The translations under genes were made by a program, and so were the position numbers. DNA of 64,000 nucleotides from NCBI RefSeq assembly GCF_003019675.1, contig NZ_CP028105.1, forward strand, positions 2,868,282 through 2,932,281, read 5' to 3'. Below are positions 33,022-42,038 of this stretch, piece by piece; the stretch's first letter is position 1, and each line of letters opens with the position of its first letter. A model generated the notes under the pieces. The model was not told the origin of the DNA. It saw only the letters and a list, made by a program, of their open reading frames with translations, and did not search any database. Source of the stretch: Fusobacterium ulcerans. Its GTDB lineage: Bacteria > Fusobacteriota > Fusobacteriia > Fusobacteriales > Fusobacteriaceae.

Positions 33022-34389
33022 ATGAATTTTATAGTTGCAATTTTGGTTGTGGTGGCAGTTGGATATCTTATTGTTAAAAAATATTATGCACAAGGTGTTC
33101 TGTTGCTTGGGGGAGCTGTACTTTTGTTAGCTGCTGTTGTCTTTAATGGAACTCCTATCCTTGCAAAAGGTGGAACAGGATCACTTTATCTTGATGTATT
33201 TGCTCAATTAAAAGCTAACTTTATTAAGACTACTGGAAGTCTTGGACTAGCTATTATGATAGTATCAGCATTTGCTAAATACATGGACCATATAGGAGCA
33301 AGTAAGGCTCTTGTAAAAGTTGCTATTAAGCCTTTACAAAAACTTAACTCTCCATATATAGTGCTTGCATTATCGTATGTAGTGGGACAAATACTTAATA
33401 TCTTCATACCAAGTGCATCTGGACTTGGAGTACTTCTAATGGTAACTGTATATCCTATCGTTGTATCTCTTGGAGTATCACCTCTAGCAGCTACAGCAGT
33501 AATAGGAACATCTGCTTGTCTTGACCTAGGACCAGCTTCTGGAAATGCTGTTCTGGCTTCTAAAACTGCTGGAATAGATGCAGCACTATACTTTGTTGAT
33601 TATCAAATACCAGTAGCAATAGTTACAGTTATTGTTATCACAGTTATCCACTACTTTGTAAATAAATCTATGGACAAAAATATGAATTTAGCTGAAAAAG
33701 CTAAAGAGGAAGCTGAATTTGAAAAAGAAATGAATGCAGAAGGAAAAGTTCCTGGATTCTATGCTCTTTTACCTATCATTCCGTTGATTGTAATACTTGT
33801 ATTCAGTCCGTTAACTGGAAGTAAAGTTAGAGTAGACGTTATAGAAGCTATGTTTATGAGTATTGCTTTAAGTATGTTCATTGAAGGATTGAGAAGAAAA
33901 GCTTTCAAAAGTACTCTTGTTGAATTGAAAATAGTATTTACAGCAATGGGAAGTCAATTTGCAAATGTTATCACTCTAATTGTAGCTGGAGAATTCTTTG
34001 CTCTTGGACTTACTAGAATAGGAGTTATATCAGCTCTTATTGACTCAACTAAGTCAGCAGGACTTGGACCTCAGCCAATGATTCTAGTAATGACTGCAAT
34101 AATAGCACTTTCTTCTATCCTTATGGGATCAGGAAATGCACCATTCTTCGCTTTTGCGGCACTTGCACCAGCAGTAGCAGCATCAGTTGATCTTAATCCA
34201 ATTGTTATGTTAATGCCAATGCAGTTAGCAGCAGGAATAGCAAGAAGTATTTCTCCTATCACTGCGGTTATTGTTGCAGTTGCAGGTATCTCTGGAGTAT
34301 CTCCATTTGATGTTGTAAAAAGAACAGCAGCTCCAATGGTTGGAGGACTTTTAGCAGTTCTTATCACTAACATGATTCTATTTGGATAA
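33022..34389 (+). CDS. dcuC: C4-dicarboxylate transporter, DcuC family
   Basis: 455 aa inner-membrane protein with about 12 hydrophobic helices. Family-like stretches: FIPSASGLGVLLM, IGTSACLDLGPASGN, SSILMGSGNAPFFAF. DcuC members exchange or export C4-dicarboxylates such as succinate during fumarate respiration. It lies 19 bp after frdA with GGGGG as ribosome site, strongly linking the redox cluster to fumarate/succinate. Confidence 0.9.
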   Translation: MNFIVAILVVVAVGYLIVKKYYAQGVLLLGGAVLLLAAVVFNGTPILAKGGTGSLYLDVFAQLKANFIKTTGSLGLAIMIVSAFAKYMDHIGASKALVKVAIKPLQKLNSPYIVLALSYVVGQILNIFIPSASGLGVLLMVTVYPIVVSLGVSPLAATAVIGTSACLDLGPASGNAVLASKTAGIDAALYFVDYQIPVAIVTVIVITVIHYFVNKSMDKNMNLAEKAKEEAEFEKEMNAEGKVPGFYALLPIIPLIVILVFSPLTGSKVRVDVIEAMFMSIALSMFIEGLRRKAFKSTLVELKIVFTAMGSQFANVITLIVAGEFFALGLTRIGVISALIDSTKSAGLGPQPMILVMTAIIALSSILMGSGNAPFFAFAALAPAVAASVDLNPIVMLMPMQLAAGIARSISPITAVIVAVAGISGVSPFDVVKRTAAPMVGGLLAVLITNMILFG

Positions 34390-34418
34390 TATTTAAAAAA
34401 TAAGGGGGACACATAGAA

Positions 34419-35534
34419 ATGGATATGAAAAAATATTTAGCAGATTTAGAAAAGTTAGTAAACATCGACTGTGGAAGCAATGTACCTGAAGGGGTACAGG
34501 AAGTTACAGAATTTTTCAAGAAAGAGCTTGAAAATGACTGGATACTTAAAGTATATCCTCAAAATGATGGAAAGAACCCTGTATTAGTAGCTAAGAACAG
34601 AGACAGTGAAGATATTGATCTTATGTTCCTAGGACATAACGATACTGTATTCCCTAAAGGAACTGTACCAGCATGGTCATATAAACTTGAAGGAAATATA
34701 GCAACAGGAGCGGGAGTATATGACATGAAGTCTGGAGTACTTTCTATGATAGAAGTTGCTAAAGAGTTCAAAGATGAAGATATAACTATAGCTCTTGTAA
34801 TGAATACAGATGAGGAAATCAGTTCTCGTTATTCAAGACCTGTAATAGAAGAAGTAGGAAAGAATGCAAAATATGCAATGGTATTTGAACCAGCTCGTAA
34901 AAATGGAAATGCTGTAATAGAGAGAAAAGGACTTGTAAAATACAAAGTTGAGTTCTTTGGAAAATCTTCTCATGCAGGAAACTATCCACAAGAGGGAATC
35001 AATGCTATTCTTGAAGCTTCTCGTTGGGTAACTGAAATATCTAAACTTCATAACTGGGATATAAAGAACTCACTTAATGTGGGACTTATAGAAGGTGGAA
35101 GTGGAGTAAATATCGTTCCTGATTATGCTTGTATCAAATTTGAAGGAAGATCTCACCAAGTAGAATTCTTTGAAACTATCAGAAAAACTATGGAAGAGTT
35201 AAAAGCAAATCCATTAGTTGAGGGAATCAAAGTAGAACTTGAAGAAATTGGATATAGACCACCATTAGTACTAAATGATAAATCAGCTACACTTCGTGAT
35301 CTTTTTGATGAGAGCAAAGCTGAAATGGGAATAAAATATGACTGGGAAGTAGCTGGAGGATGTTCTGATGGGAACTTCTTAGGAGTATTAGGTGTAGGAG
35401 TAGTTGATGCTGTAGGTCCTGTGGGGGGAGAAGCTCACAGCAAAAACGAATATTTGGACATATCTACTATTGAAGAAAGAATTGATCTAGCTAAGGCTGT
35501 AGTTAGAAAAATGATTGATAGAAAGATAATATAA
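34419..35534 (+). CDS. M20 family metallopeptidase (carboxypeptidase G2-like)
   Basis: 371 aa, cytoplasmic. Metal-site residues in order: H73 (GHNDTV), D102 (GVYDMKSG), E132-E133 (NTDEEISS), E157 (VFEPAR) and H340 (EAHSKNEY), with a lid/dimerisation domain between. M20 enzymes cleave amide bonds of N-acyl amino acids or short peptides. Last gene of the hdr-flx-frd-dcuC operon, so its product may be a C4 acid (aspartate, succinate or fumarate precursor) or an imported substrate. Exact substrate unknown. Confidence 0.88.
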   Translation: MDMKKYLADLEKLVNIDCGSNVPEGVQEVTEFFKKELENDWILKVYPQNDGKNPVLVAKNRDSEDIDLMFLGHNDTVFPKGTVPAWSYKLEGNIATGAGVYDMKSGVLSMIEVAKEFKDEDITIALVMNTDEEISSRYSRPVIEEVGKNAKYAMVFEPARKNGNAVIERKGLVKYKVEFFGKSSHAGNYPQEGINAILEASRWVTEISKLHNWDIKNSLNVGLIEGGSGVNIVPDYACIKFEGRSHQVEFFETIRKTMEELKANPLVEGIKVELEEIGYRPPLVLNDKSATLRDLFDESKAEMGIKYDWEVAGGCSDGNFLGVLGVGVVDAVGPVGGEAHSKNEYLDISTIEERIDLAKAVVRKMIDRKII

Positions 35535-35561
35535 CAACTGAATAGAGGGTTTAAAATTAGG

Positions 35562-35589
35562 AAAAGGCTGTTTTAGGACAGCCTTTTTT
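35562..35589 (+). terminator. Terminator at the end of the hdr-flx-frd operon
   Basis: AAAAGGCTGT (35562-35571) / ACAGCCTTTT (35578-35587) with a T run. The following 35590-35750 is featureless AT-rich sequence. Confidence 0.92.
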
Positions 35590-35754
35590 GTATTTAATAT
35601 AAATTTTTAATTTTTTTAAATTTTAAGAAGCTTTATATTCCTCAATAAATATTTTTTTTAAAACTTAGGAAGAAGATAAAAGGAATATTTTAAATTAATT
35701 AGCAGGGAAGAGAACTTTAAAATGGATATTATTTTTTTATGTTACTTAAGACAA

Positions 35755-35830
35755 TTTTCAATGCTTATTTTTGTTTTTTATAATATATCCTGTGAAAAAA
35801 TATTATGATACGATATACGAAATTAGATAA
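35755..35830 (+). promoter_or_regulatory. Probable promoter and candidate operator of the glucarate operon
   Basis: TTTTCA (35755-35760), 18-bp spacer, TATAAT (35779-35784). Downstream, ATACGATATACG (about 35808-35819) contains a repeated TACG half-element at a position suited to a repressor. Tentative. Confidence 0.45.
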
Positions 35831-35889
35831 TTATGTTTTAATAACTGAGGATTTATCCTATTAAACTATAATAATTGGAGGAAAATTTT

Positions 35890-37245
35890 ATGGAAAAGAA
35901 GGGATCACCAAAAGTAGTAAAAATGGATGTGTATCCAGTAGCAGGATATGATAGTATGCTTCTGACGCTTAGTGGATGTCATGCACCTTATTTCACAAGA
36001 AATATAGTAATTTTAGAAGATGAAACTGGAAATAAAGGAATAGGAGAAATACATGGCGGGGAAGCTATAACAGAAATGCTTGAAAGTTATAAACCAATAG
36101 TGGTAGGAGCAGAAATAGCTGATTACAGACAGGTTATAACAAACATAAGACAAAATGGGCAGAAGGCTAAAGGGGATAGTGGTGAAGGACTTCAGGGATT
36201 GAATATAAGCAATCTGAAATTTGTAGTTCAGGCTGAAGCTGCTGTGGAATGTGCTATGTTGGATTTATTAGGAAAATATGTAAATAAAGCTATGGCATCT
36301 CTGTTAGGAGATGGAGGAATACAAAGAAGAGAAGTTCCTTTCCTGGGTTATTTATTTTATATAGCTGATACAAAGAAAACTGATCTTCCTTATTTAGTAG
36401 AGAGTGACTGTAAAGATAAATGGGAGAAAGTGAGAAGAAAAGAAACTCTTACTCCTGAAGCAGTAGTAGAACAGGCAAAAGCTCTTTATGAAAGATATGG
36501 ATTTAAAGATTTTAAATTAAAAGGCGGAGTATTAAAAGGAGAAGAGGAAATGAAAGCTGTGGAGGCTCTTCATGCAGCTTTTCCAGAAGCAAGAGTAAAC
36601 ATTGATCCAAATGGAGCATGGACTTTAGAGGAAGCAATAAGATTATGCGAGGGTAAAAATAATGTAGTGGCATATATGGAAGATCCATGCGGACCAGAAG
36701 CTGGATTTTCAAGCAGAGAAATAATGGCAGAATTTAAAAATGCCACAGGATTAAAAGTTGCAACAAATATGATAGCTACTAACTGGAGACAGTTCTATCA
36801 TGCAGCAGCATTAAAATCAGTAGATATAATACTTGCCGATCCTCATTTCTGGACATTAAATGGAAGTGTAAGAATGGCATATATACTGAAAGACTGGGGA
36901 CTGACATGGGGATCACACTCAAACAATCACTTTGATATAACTCTGGCAACATTTGCACAGGTAGCAGCAGCTGCACCAGGAAAGATTACACCTGTAGATA
37001 CTCATTATATATGGCAGGACGGGCAAGGGCTTACTAAAGAATCTCCTGTGATAAAGGATGGAGTTATAAAAATAACTGATAAACCGGGACTTGGAGTAGA
37101 AATTGATATGGAAAAATTATTGAAAGCTCATGAGTTATATAAAACAATGCCAGCTAAGTTCAGAGATCGTGATGATGCACTGGCAATGCAGTATTTAATA
37201 AAAGACTGGAAATATGATTCTAAAAAACCTTGTATGGTTAGATAA
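35890..37245 (+). CDS. gudD: Glucarate dehydratase
   Basis: 451 aa enolase-superfamily enzyme that dehydrates D-glucarate (or idarate) to 5-keto-4-deoxyglucarate. ATG 35890 is chosen since GGAGG lies just before it. Signature stretches: DFKLKGGVLKG (KxK base), NIDPNGAW, YMEDPCGPE, ATNMIATNW, GSHSNNHFDI (catalytic His) and GLGVEIDMEK, ending KKPCMVR like known GudD. First gene of gudD-tctB-tctA-tctC; the aldolase and kinase steps are not in the window. Confidence 0.95.
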   Translation: MEKKGSPKVVKMDVYPVAGYDSMLLTLSGCHAPYFTRNIVILEDETGNKGIGEIHGGEAITEMLESYKPIVVGAEIADYRQVITNIRQNGQKAKGDSGEGLQGLNISNLKFVVQAEAAVECAMLDLLGKYVNKAMASLLGDGGIQRREVPFLGYLFYIADTKKTDLPYLVESDCKDKWEKVRRKETLTPEAVVEQAKALYERYGFKDFKLKGGVLKGEEEMKAVEALHAAFPEARVNIDPNGAWTLEEAIRLCEGKNNVVAYMEDPCGPEAGFSSREIMAEFKNATGLKVATNMIATNWRQFYHAAALKSVDIILADPHFWTLNGSVRMAYILKDWGLTWGSHSNNHFDITLATFAQVAAAAPGKITPVDTHYIWQDGQGLTKESPVIKDGVIKITDKPGLGVEIDMEKLLKAHELYKTMPAKFRDRDDALAMQYLIKDWKYDSKKPCMVR

Positions 37246-37259
37246 GGAAGGAGAGATTT

Positions 37260-37745
37260 ATGAGTAACAAAAGTTTAAATTGGGAAAGTAAAGATACTGT
37301 ATTAGGAATTATTATGCTCTTATGTGGAGCAGCATATGGAATATTAGTACTTCAAATACCTGGAACAAGATCTCAGTTATTTGATTCAAGATTTGTACCC
37401 TCTCTTATCAGTGTTTTGATTATAGTGGTTGGAGTACTGCAAACAGGAAGAGGGCTTAAAACTCCAAAGGGGGAAGCAGAAAAGAAAGAATTTGATAAGA
37501 AAACAGTAATATGCACATTTGCATTGATAGCTCTGTATATTCTGCTCTATTCTAGCGTGGGATTTATTATAACAACATTTTTATTTCTTTTCTTGGAAAT
37601 GAATGTATTAACCCCTGGATATGTTAAGAAAAATCAGCTTGTTTATTTGGCAATTTCTCTGCTCTTCTCAGTGGGAATATATTATCTATTTTATTTTGGA
37701 TTCAGTATCTTCCTTCCTGGTGGATTACTAGATGCATTTTTATAG
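37260..37745 (+). CDS. tctB: Tripartite tricarboxylate transporter small membrane subunit TctB
   Basis: 161 aa with four hydrophobic helices, the TctB pattern (ILVLQIPGTRSQLFDSRFVP near helix 1; last helices before the end). Partner of TctA in a substrate-binding-protein-dependent secondary transporter. Lies 14 bp after gudD. Confidence 0.87.
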   Translation: MSNKSLNWESKDTVLGIIMLLCGAAYGILVLQIPGTRSQLFDSRFVPSLISVLIIVVGVLQTGRGLKTPKGEAEKKEFDKKTVICTFALIALYILLYSSVGFIITTFLFLFLEMNVLTPGYVKKNQLVYLAISLLFSVGIYYLFYFGFSIFLPGGLLDAFL

Positions 37746-37767
37746 AAAATAAGGGAGGGACAAAGAG

Positions 37768-39276
37768 ATGTTTGAATTATTTGGAGAGGGGCTGTTGACA
37801 GCATTACAGCCATATACACTTATACTTATGCTGATAGGAACTGCTGTGGGAATAGTATTTGGAGCTGTTCCGGGATTATCTACAGTAATGGGGCTGGTTT
37901 TAGGACTGCCGTTTACATATGCAATGACGCCGGCAGTAGGAATTTGTTTTCTAATATCACTATATATTGGAGGAACTTCTGGAGGATTAATTTCAGCAGT
38001 ATTGCTGGGGATTCCGGGAACACCGTCATCAATAGCTACCTGCTTTGATGGACTTCCAATGAAAAACAATGGACGAGTTATGGAAGCACTTGGAATGGGA
38101 GTAGTATTCAGTTTTATAGGTACAGTAGTAAGTACTTTAGCACTTGTATTTATTTCACCGCTTCTTGCAAAAGTTGCTTTACAGTTTGGACCACATGAAT
38201 ATTTTTCAATAGCTATGTTTGCAATTATATTGATAACTTCATTGGCAGGAAGTACTCTGCCAAAAGCATTCTTTGCTGCATTTATGGGAATAGGTTTCGC
38301 AACAGTGGGGCTGTCGCCAACAGATGCTGTAAAAAGATTTACATTTGGAAGTCCTCAGTTGGTAGGAGGTTTTAATACACTGACAGTATTAATAGGACTT
38401 TTTGCTATAACAGAAATACTTCTTACATCAGAAACTATTAAATTTTCTACTAAGCAGGAAAAAATAGAAGTAAATATGAAGGATGTAAAAGGGTTCGGAT
38501 TTTCAATAAAAGAATTTCTGGCACAAAAATGGAATGCTCTGGTAGCAGCTGTTATTGGAATAGTAATAGGTATCATTCCCGGAATTGGAGGTTCTACCTC
38601 TAATCTGATTGCATATAATGTAATAAAAAGCAGATCTAAATATCCTGAAAAATTTGGAACAGGAATACCTGACGGAGTTGTTGCTTCTGAAACTTCAAAT
38701 AATGCTTCAGTAGGAGGAGCTATGATACCTCTTCTTACTTTGGGAATACCGGGAGACGGAGCTACAGCAGTTCTTCTTGGAGCTTTCATGGTACATGGTA
38801 TTGTTCCGGGGCCACTGTTGTTTAAAAATAATGCTTCATTGGTATTTGCAATATTTGCAGCTATGTTTATAGGAGCTTTTCTTATGCTGATAGTAGAGTT
38901 CTTTGGATTGAGAATATTTGCTCAGGTGCTGAGAGTGCCTAAATATGTACTGCTTCCTATTGTTATAGTATTTACAACAGTTGGAGCTTTTGCTCTTGCC
39001 AGCAGAACATTTGATGTTATAGCTATTCTGGTATTTGGTATCTTAGGATATATATTTGTTAAATTCAAAGTGCCTCAATCGCCTTTTATAATAGGATTTA
39101 TTTTAGGAAGAATGGCAGAAGAAAATTTGAGAAGAGGACTTATACTTTCTGATAATAATATATTGGACTTTTTCTCAAAACCAATAGCTTGTGTGTTTTT
39201 AATAGCAACTATTCTGTATCTAGGGTATATGCTATTTGGATATTGTAAAAAATGCAAGGTAATGAAAACAGCATAA
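37768..39276 (+). CDS. tctA: Tripartite tricarboxylate transporter large permease TctA
   Basis: 502 aa, about 12 hydrophobic helices. Conserved Gly-rich loops GAVPGLSTVMGLVLGLPFT, GGTSGGLISAVLLGIPGTP and IPGIGGSTSNLIAYN, then LGIPGDGATAVLLGAFMVHG. Couples uptake to an ion gradient. In this operon the likely cargo is glucarate or a related sugar diacid rather than citrate (inference from gudD). Confidence 0.93.
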   Translation: MFELFGEGLLTALQPYTLILMLIGTAVGIVFGAVPGLSTVMGLVLGLPFTYAMTPAVGICFLISLYIGGTSGGLISAVLLGIPGTPSSIATCFDGLPMKNNGRVMEALGMGVVFSFIGTVVSTLALVFISPLLAKVALQFGPHEYFSIAMFAIILITSLAGSTLPKAFFAAFMGIGFATVGLSPTDAVKRFTFGSPQLVGGFNTLTVLIGLFAITEILLTSETIKFSTKQEKIEVNMKDVKGFGFSIKEFLAQKWNALVAAVIGIVIGIIPGIGGSTSNLIAYNVIKSRSKYPEKFGTGIPDGVVASETSNNASVGGAMIPLLTLGIPGDGATAVLLGAFMVHGIVPGPLLFKNNASLVFAIFAAMFIGAFLMLIVEFFGLRIFAQVLRVPKYVLLPIVIVFTTVGAFALASRTFDVIAILVFGILGYIFVKFKVPQSPFIIGFILGRMAEENLRRGLILSDNNILDFFSKPIACVFLIATILYLGYMLFGYCKKCKVMKTA

Positions 39277-39302
39277 ATATATGAAAATGGAGGGATTTAT
39301 CA

Positions 39303-40295
39303 ATGAAAAAATTTGGAAAAATATTTTTAATGGGATTATGTGCTGCAACAATATTATCAGGTTGTGGTGGAAAAAAAGATGGAGGAAAAGATGCAGCAGC
39401 AGTATGGCCTAACAAACCAGTGGAAGTAGTTCTTCATGCATCAGCTGGTGGAGATACAGACTTTAATGCCAGAACATTTGGGGAATTCTTTGAAAAAGAA
39501 ACTAAAAAACCATTAGTAGTAACTAATATGCCTGGTGCTTCTGGACTGGCAGCTACAGAAAGTATAAAAGCAACACCAGCTAATGGATACAAAGCTTTGT
39601 TTACTCACTCAGGTCCAATGGTGGTAAACTATGTATCTGGAATATCAGATTATGATTTTAAAGAATTTGATGTAGCATGTATTCCAGCAATAGATGGAGG
39701 ATCAGTATTAGTAGCAAGTAAACAATCAGGAATCACTTCATTAAAAGATCTTATAGAAAAAAGTCAGGCTAATCCTGAAAGTGTTATATATGGAACAGAA
39801 TTTGGAGGATTTTCACATTTACAAGTGTTGATTCTTCAAGATAAAACAGGGGTAAAATTAAAACTTGCAGATATAGGTTCAACATCTGAAAAAGTTACAA
39901 ACCTATTAGGTGGAAGAATAGATGTAGCATCTATAGCTTATGGAAGTATAAAAGATTATGTACAAAATGGAGATATGATAGCTCTGGCTCAATACAATGG
40001 AGAGAGAAACCCTTACTTGGGAGATGTACCAACAGCTAAAGAAAGCGGTGTAGATATGGAAATGAATAACCCATATATTATAGCTTTTCCTAAAGGAACT
40101 GATCCAGCAATAGTAGCTAAAATGAGTGAAATCGCAGAAAAAGTAGTTGGAACACCTGAATATGCTGAGAAATTAAAAATTGGATTCAGTCAGCAGGCAA
40201 AAATATTAACTACTGAAGAAGCAAAGGCATATTTACAAAAAATAGAAGATGAGTATATGCAGTATAAAGATGTATTAAGAAATACAACAAAATAA
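39303..40295 (+). CDS. tctC: TctC-type substrate-binding lipoprotein
   Basis: 330 aa. Signal peptide with lipobox LSGC (C21), so lipid-anchored. The mature part is a Bug-family two-lobed binding protein: WPNKPVEVVLHASAGGDTD (the TTT/Bug N-terminal pattern), NMPGASGLAA, LLGGRIDV, GDVPTAKESG. Captures the diacid and delivers it to TctAB. Last gene of the glucarate operon. Confidence 0.93.
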   Translation: MKKFGKIFLMGLCAATILSGCGGKKDGGKDAAAVWPNKPVEVVLHASAGGDTDFNARTFGEFFEKETKKPLVVTNMPGASGLAATESIKATPANGYKALFTHSGPMVVNYVSGISDYDFKEFDVACIPAIDGGSVLVASKQSGITSLKDLIEKSQANPESVIYGTEFGGFSHLQVLILQDKTGVKLKLADIGSTSEKVTNLLGGRIDVASIAYGSIKDYVQNGDMIALAQYNGERNPYLGDVPTAKESGVDMEMNNPYIIAFPKGTDPAIVAKMSEIAEKVVGTPEYAEKLKIGFSQQAKILTTEEAKAYLQKIEDEYMQYKDVLRNTTK

Positions 40296-40305
40296 TATTG
40301 TAAAT

Positions 40306-40417
40306 AAAGAGAGTGCAAAAGTTAGATTAAATTTTAGAAATTTGGAAGTCAGTAAGAGATAATTTTCTGATGAAAAAGTTCTTAATTATATTTCTGCTTT
40401 GAGGCACTCTTTTTTTT
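40306..40417 (+). terminator. Terminator with long inner region after tctC
   Basis: AGAGTGC (40310-40316) pairs with GCACTCT (40404-40410), continued by AAAAG/CTTTG, followed by eight T. The 80-nt inner part is AT-rich and only weakly self-complementary. Confidence 0.65.
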
Positions 40418-40429
40418 ATTATATAGTTG

Positions 40430-40438
40430 TGCTATAAT
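40430..40438 (+). promoter_or_regulatory. Extended -10 promoter of aroE-aroQ
   Basis: TGCTATAAT: a TGN-extended perfect -10 (40433-40438) without a clear -35, about 33 bp before the aroE start. Confidence 0.55.
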
Positions 40439-40470
40439 AAATTTAAAATAAAATACAGAGGGGTAAGAAA

Positions 40471-41289
40471 ATGAAAACTTATGGACTCATAGGAGAAAAA
40501 CTCGGTCATTCCCTTTCTCCTGTCATTCATCAATATATATTTGAAAACTATAATATAAAGGGATATTATTCTCTATATGAGGTAGAAAAAAGCAATGCTG
40601 AAAATATAATAGAGGGTATGAAGATAATGGGAATAGAAGGAGTGAATATAACTATTCCATATAAAGAAACACTTCTCCCAAAAATAGATTTCTTATCTGA
40701 AGAGGTAAGAAAAATAGGAGCTGTAAATGTCCTTAAAGTAAAAGATGGAAAAAGCTATGGATATAACAGCGACTACTATGGATTTATAAGACTTCTGGAA
40801 AGAGGAGAGATAGAAATAAAAGGAAAGAGCTGTGTAGTACTTGGAACAGGAGGAGCAGCAAAATCTGTAATAACAGCTCTTCATGATCTGGGAGCAGAGA
40901 GTATAAAAGTGGTATCAAGAACTCTTTCAAGTAAACTTACTGACCTTTTAGAAAAATTCCCATATATCAATATAGCTATCTATGAAAACTTTCTGGAAGG
41001 AGATGTTATAATAAATACAACACCAGTGGGAATGTATCCAAATGTTGGTGTTTCTCCAGTGGACGAAGAAGTCATAAAAAGATTTACAGCAGCAGTGGAC
41101 ATAGTTTATAATCCATTGAGAACAGAATTTTTGAATTTAGCTGAAAAAAATGGACTGCAATGTGCAGATGGACTTTATATGCTTATAGAGCAGGCAGTAA
41201 AAGCACAGGAAATATGGCAGGAAAGAGAATTTGATGATTCGTTGGGAGAGGAACTTTACAATTATTTAGCAGATAATTTTATAAAATAA
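40471..41289 (+). CDS. aroE: Shikimate dehydrogenase
   Basis: 272 aa. Reduces 3-dehydroshikimate to shikimate with NADPH. Motifs: GHSLSPVIHQ, VNITIPYKE (catalytic Lys), GAVNVL, GYNSDYYGF (catalytic Asp), nucleotide loop VLGTGGAAKSV, and DIVYNPLRTEFL. GAGGGGT site before ATG. Paired with aroQ 14 bp downstream; a role in aromatic biosynthesis is the default. Confidence 0.95.
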   Translation: MKTYGLIGEKLGHSLSPVIHQYIFENYNIKGYYSLYEVEKSNAENIIEGMKIMGIEGVNITIPYKETLLPKIDFLSEEVRKIGAVNVLKVKDGKSYGYNSDYYGFIRLLERGEIEIKGKSCVVLGTGGAAKSVITALHDLGAESIKVVSRTLSSKLTDLLEKFPYINIAIYENFLEGDVIINTTPVGMYPNVGVSPVDEEVIKRFTAAVDIVYNPLRTEFLNLAEKNGLQCADGLYMLIEQAVKAQEIWQEREFDDSLGEELYNYLADNFIK

Positions 41290-41303
41290 CAGGGAGAGAT
41301 AGA

Positions 41304-41756
41304 ATGAAAATAATGGTATTGAATGGACCTAACTTGAATTTTTTAGGTATAAGAGAGAAAGATATATATGGGCAGGACAATTATCAAAGTGTATGTAAAT
41401 ATATTATGGATAAGTTTGATGATCGTGATGTTGAAATAAATATATTTCAAAGCAACATAGAAGGAGAAATGATAAATATACTTCAAATGGCATATTTTGA
41501 AAAATATGATGGAGTTGTTATAAATCCCGGAGCTTATACTCATACTTCCATAGCTCTTTATGATGCAATAAAAAGTATAAATATACCAACTGTAGAGGTT
41601 CATCTTTCTAATGTTCATCAAAGAGAAGAGTTCAGACACAAATCATATACAGCTCCTGCATGCGTGGGACAAATCTGCGGCTTTGGAAAGGAAGGATATA
41701 TACTTGCCATTGAGGGATTAATCGTTCGTTTATCTGAGAAAAATTTCGGCAAATAA
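41304..41756 (+). CDS. aroQ: Type II 3-dehydroquinate dehydratase
   Basis: 150 aa dodecameric-type enzyme. Motifs: LNGPNLNFLGIRE, catalytic Tyr in DIYG, QSNIEGE, INPGAYTHTS (His) and EVHLSNVHQREEFRH. Converts 3-dehydroquinate to 3-dehydroshikimate, the substrate of the adjacent AroE. Confidence 0.96.
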   Translation: MKIMVLNGPNLNFLGIREKDIYGQDNYQSVCKYIMDKFDDRDVEINIFQSNIEGEMINILQMAYFEKYDGVVINPGAYTHTSIALYDAIKSINIPTVEVHLSNVHQREEFRHKSYTAPACVGQICGFGKEGYILAIEGLIVRLSEKNFGK

Positions 41757-41814
41757 ACAAAATATATAATAACTGTAAAATAAATTGATCTTTTCTTTCT
41801 TTGTCACATTTGCT

Positions 41815-41841
41815 TTGACAAAATTCAGTATATATGATACT
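41815..41841 (+). promoter_or_regulatory. Probable promoter of the purine operon
   Basis: TTGACA (41815-41820) is clear; the -10 is less so, within TATGATACT (41833-41841), giving a 12-15-bp spacer. It lies 20-45 bp before the purine aptamer. Confidence 0.5.
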
Positions 41842-41860
41842 CTAAAAGTAAGGTAATAAA

Positions 41861-41925
41861 ACTCATATATACCTGTAATATGGACAGGAGTTTCTACGGC
41901 CAACCTTAAAATGGCTGCTATGGGT
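41861..41925 (+). promoter_or_regulatory. Purine riboswitch, guanine/hypoxanthine class
   Basis: P1 ACTCATA / TATGGGT (41861-41867, 41919-41925); P2 CCTGT / ACAGG with loop AATATGG; J2/3 TTTCTAC; P3 CGGCCA / TGGCTG; J3/1 CTATG. The base that pairs with the ligand is C (GCTATG), which specifies guanine or hypoxanthine rather than adenine. It fits control of the de novo purine genes downstream. Confidence 0.93.
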
Positions 41926-42009
41926 GAAGTATACATATATAATCTTTTGTTTTTTGATTTTTTTGAAAAAAAGATTTACTTCATCTGGAATAGAATTAGA
42001 AATGAAGTA
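41924..42009 (+). promoter_or_regulatory. Candidate expression platform of the purine riboswitch
   Basis: TACTTCAT (41977-41984) can pair with GTGAAGTA (41924-41931), which invades the P1 3' strand, or with ATGAAGTA (42002-42009). These are mutually exclusive. An inner AATCTTTT / AAAAGATT stem supports the upstream fold. Neither fold ends in a T run, so it is not itself a plain terminator. Confidence 0.55.
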
Positions 42010-42038
42010 CTGAAAACAATTTGAAGGAGGATTATACT

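Noticed and set aside
40306-40417. Third copy of the 18.2/57.9-kb repeat
   Set aside because: Shares only an outer GAGTG/CACTC stem; the inner AGTAATTA and hairpin blocks are missing.
41861-41925. Adenine riboswitch
   Set aside because: The ligand-pairing base before TATG is C, not T, which specifies guanine/hypoxanthine; the neighbouring genes make purines de novo.
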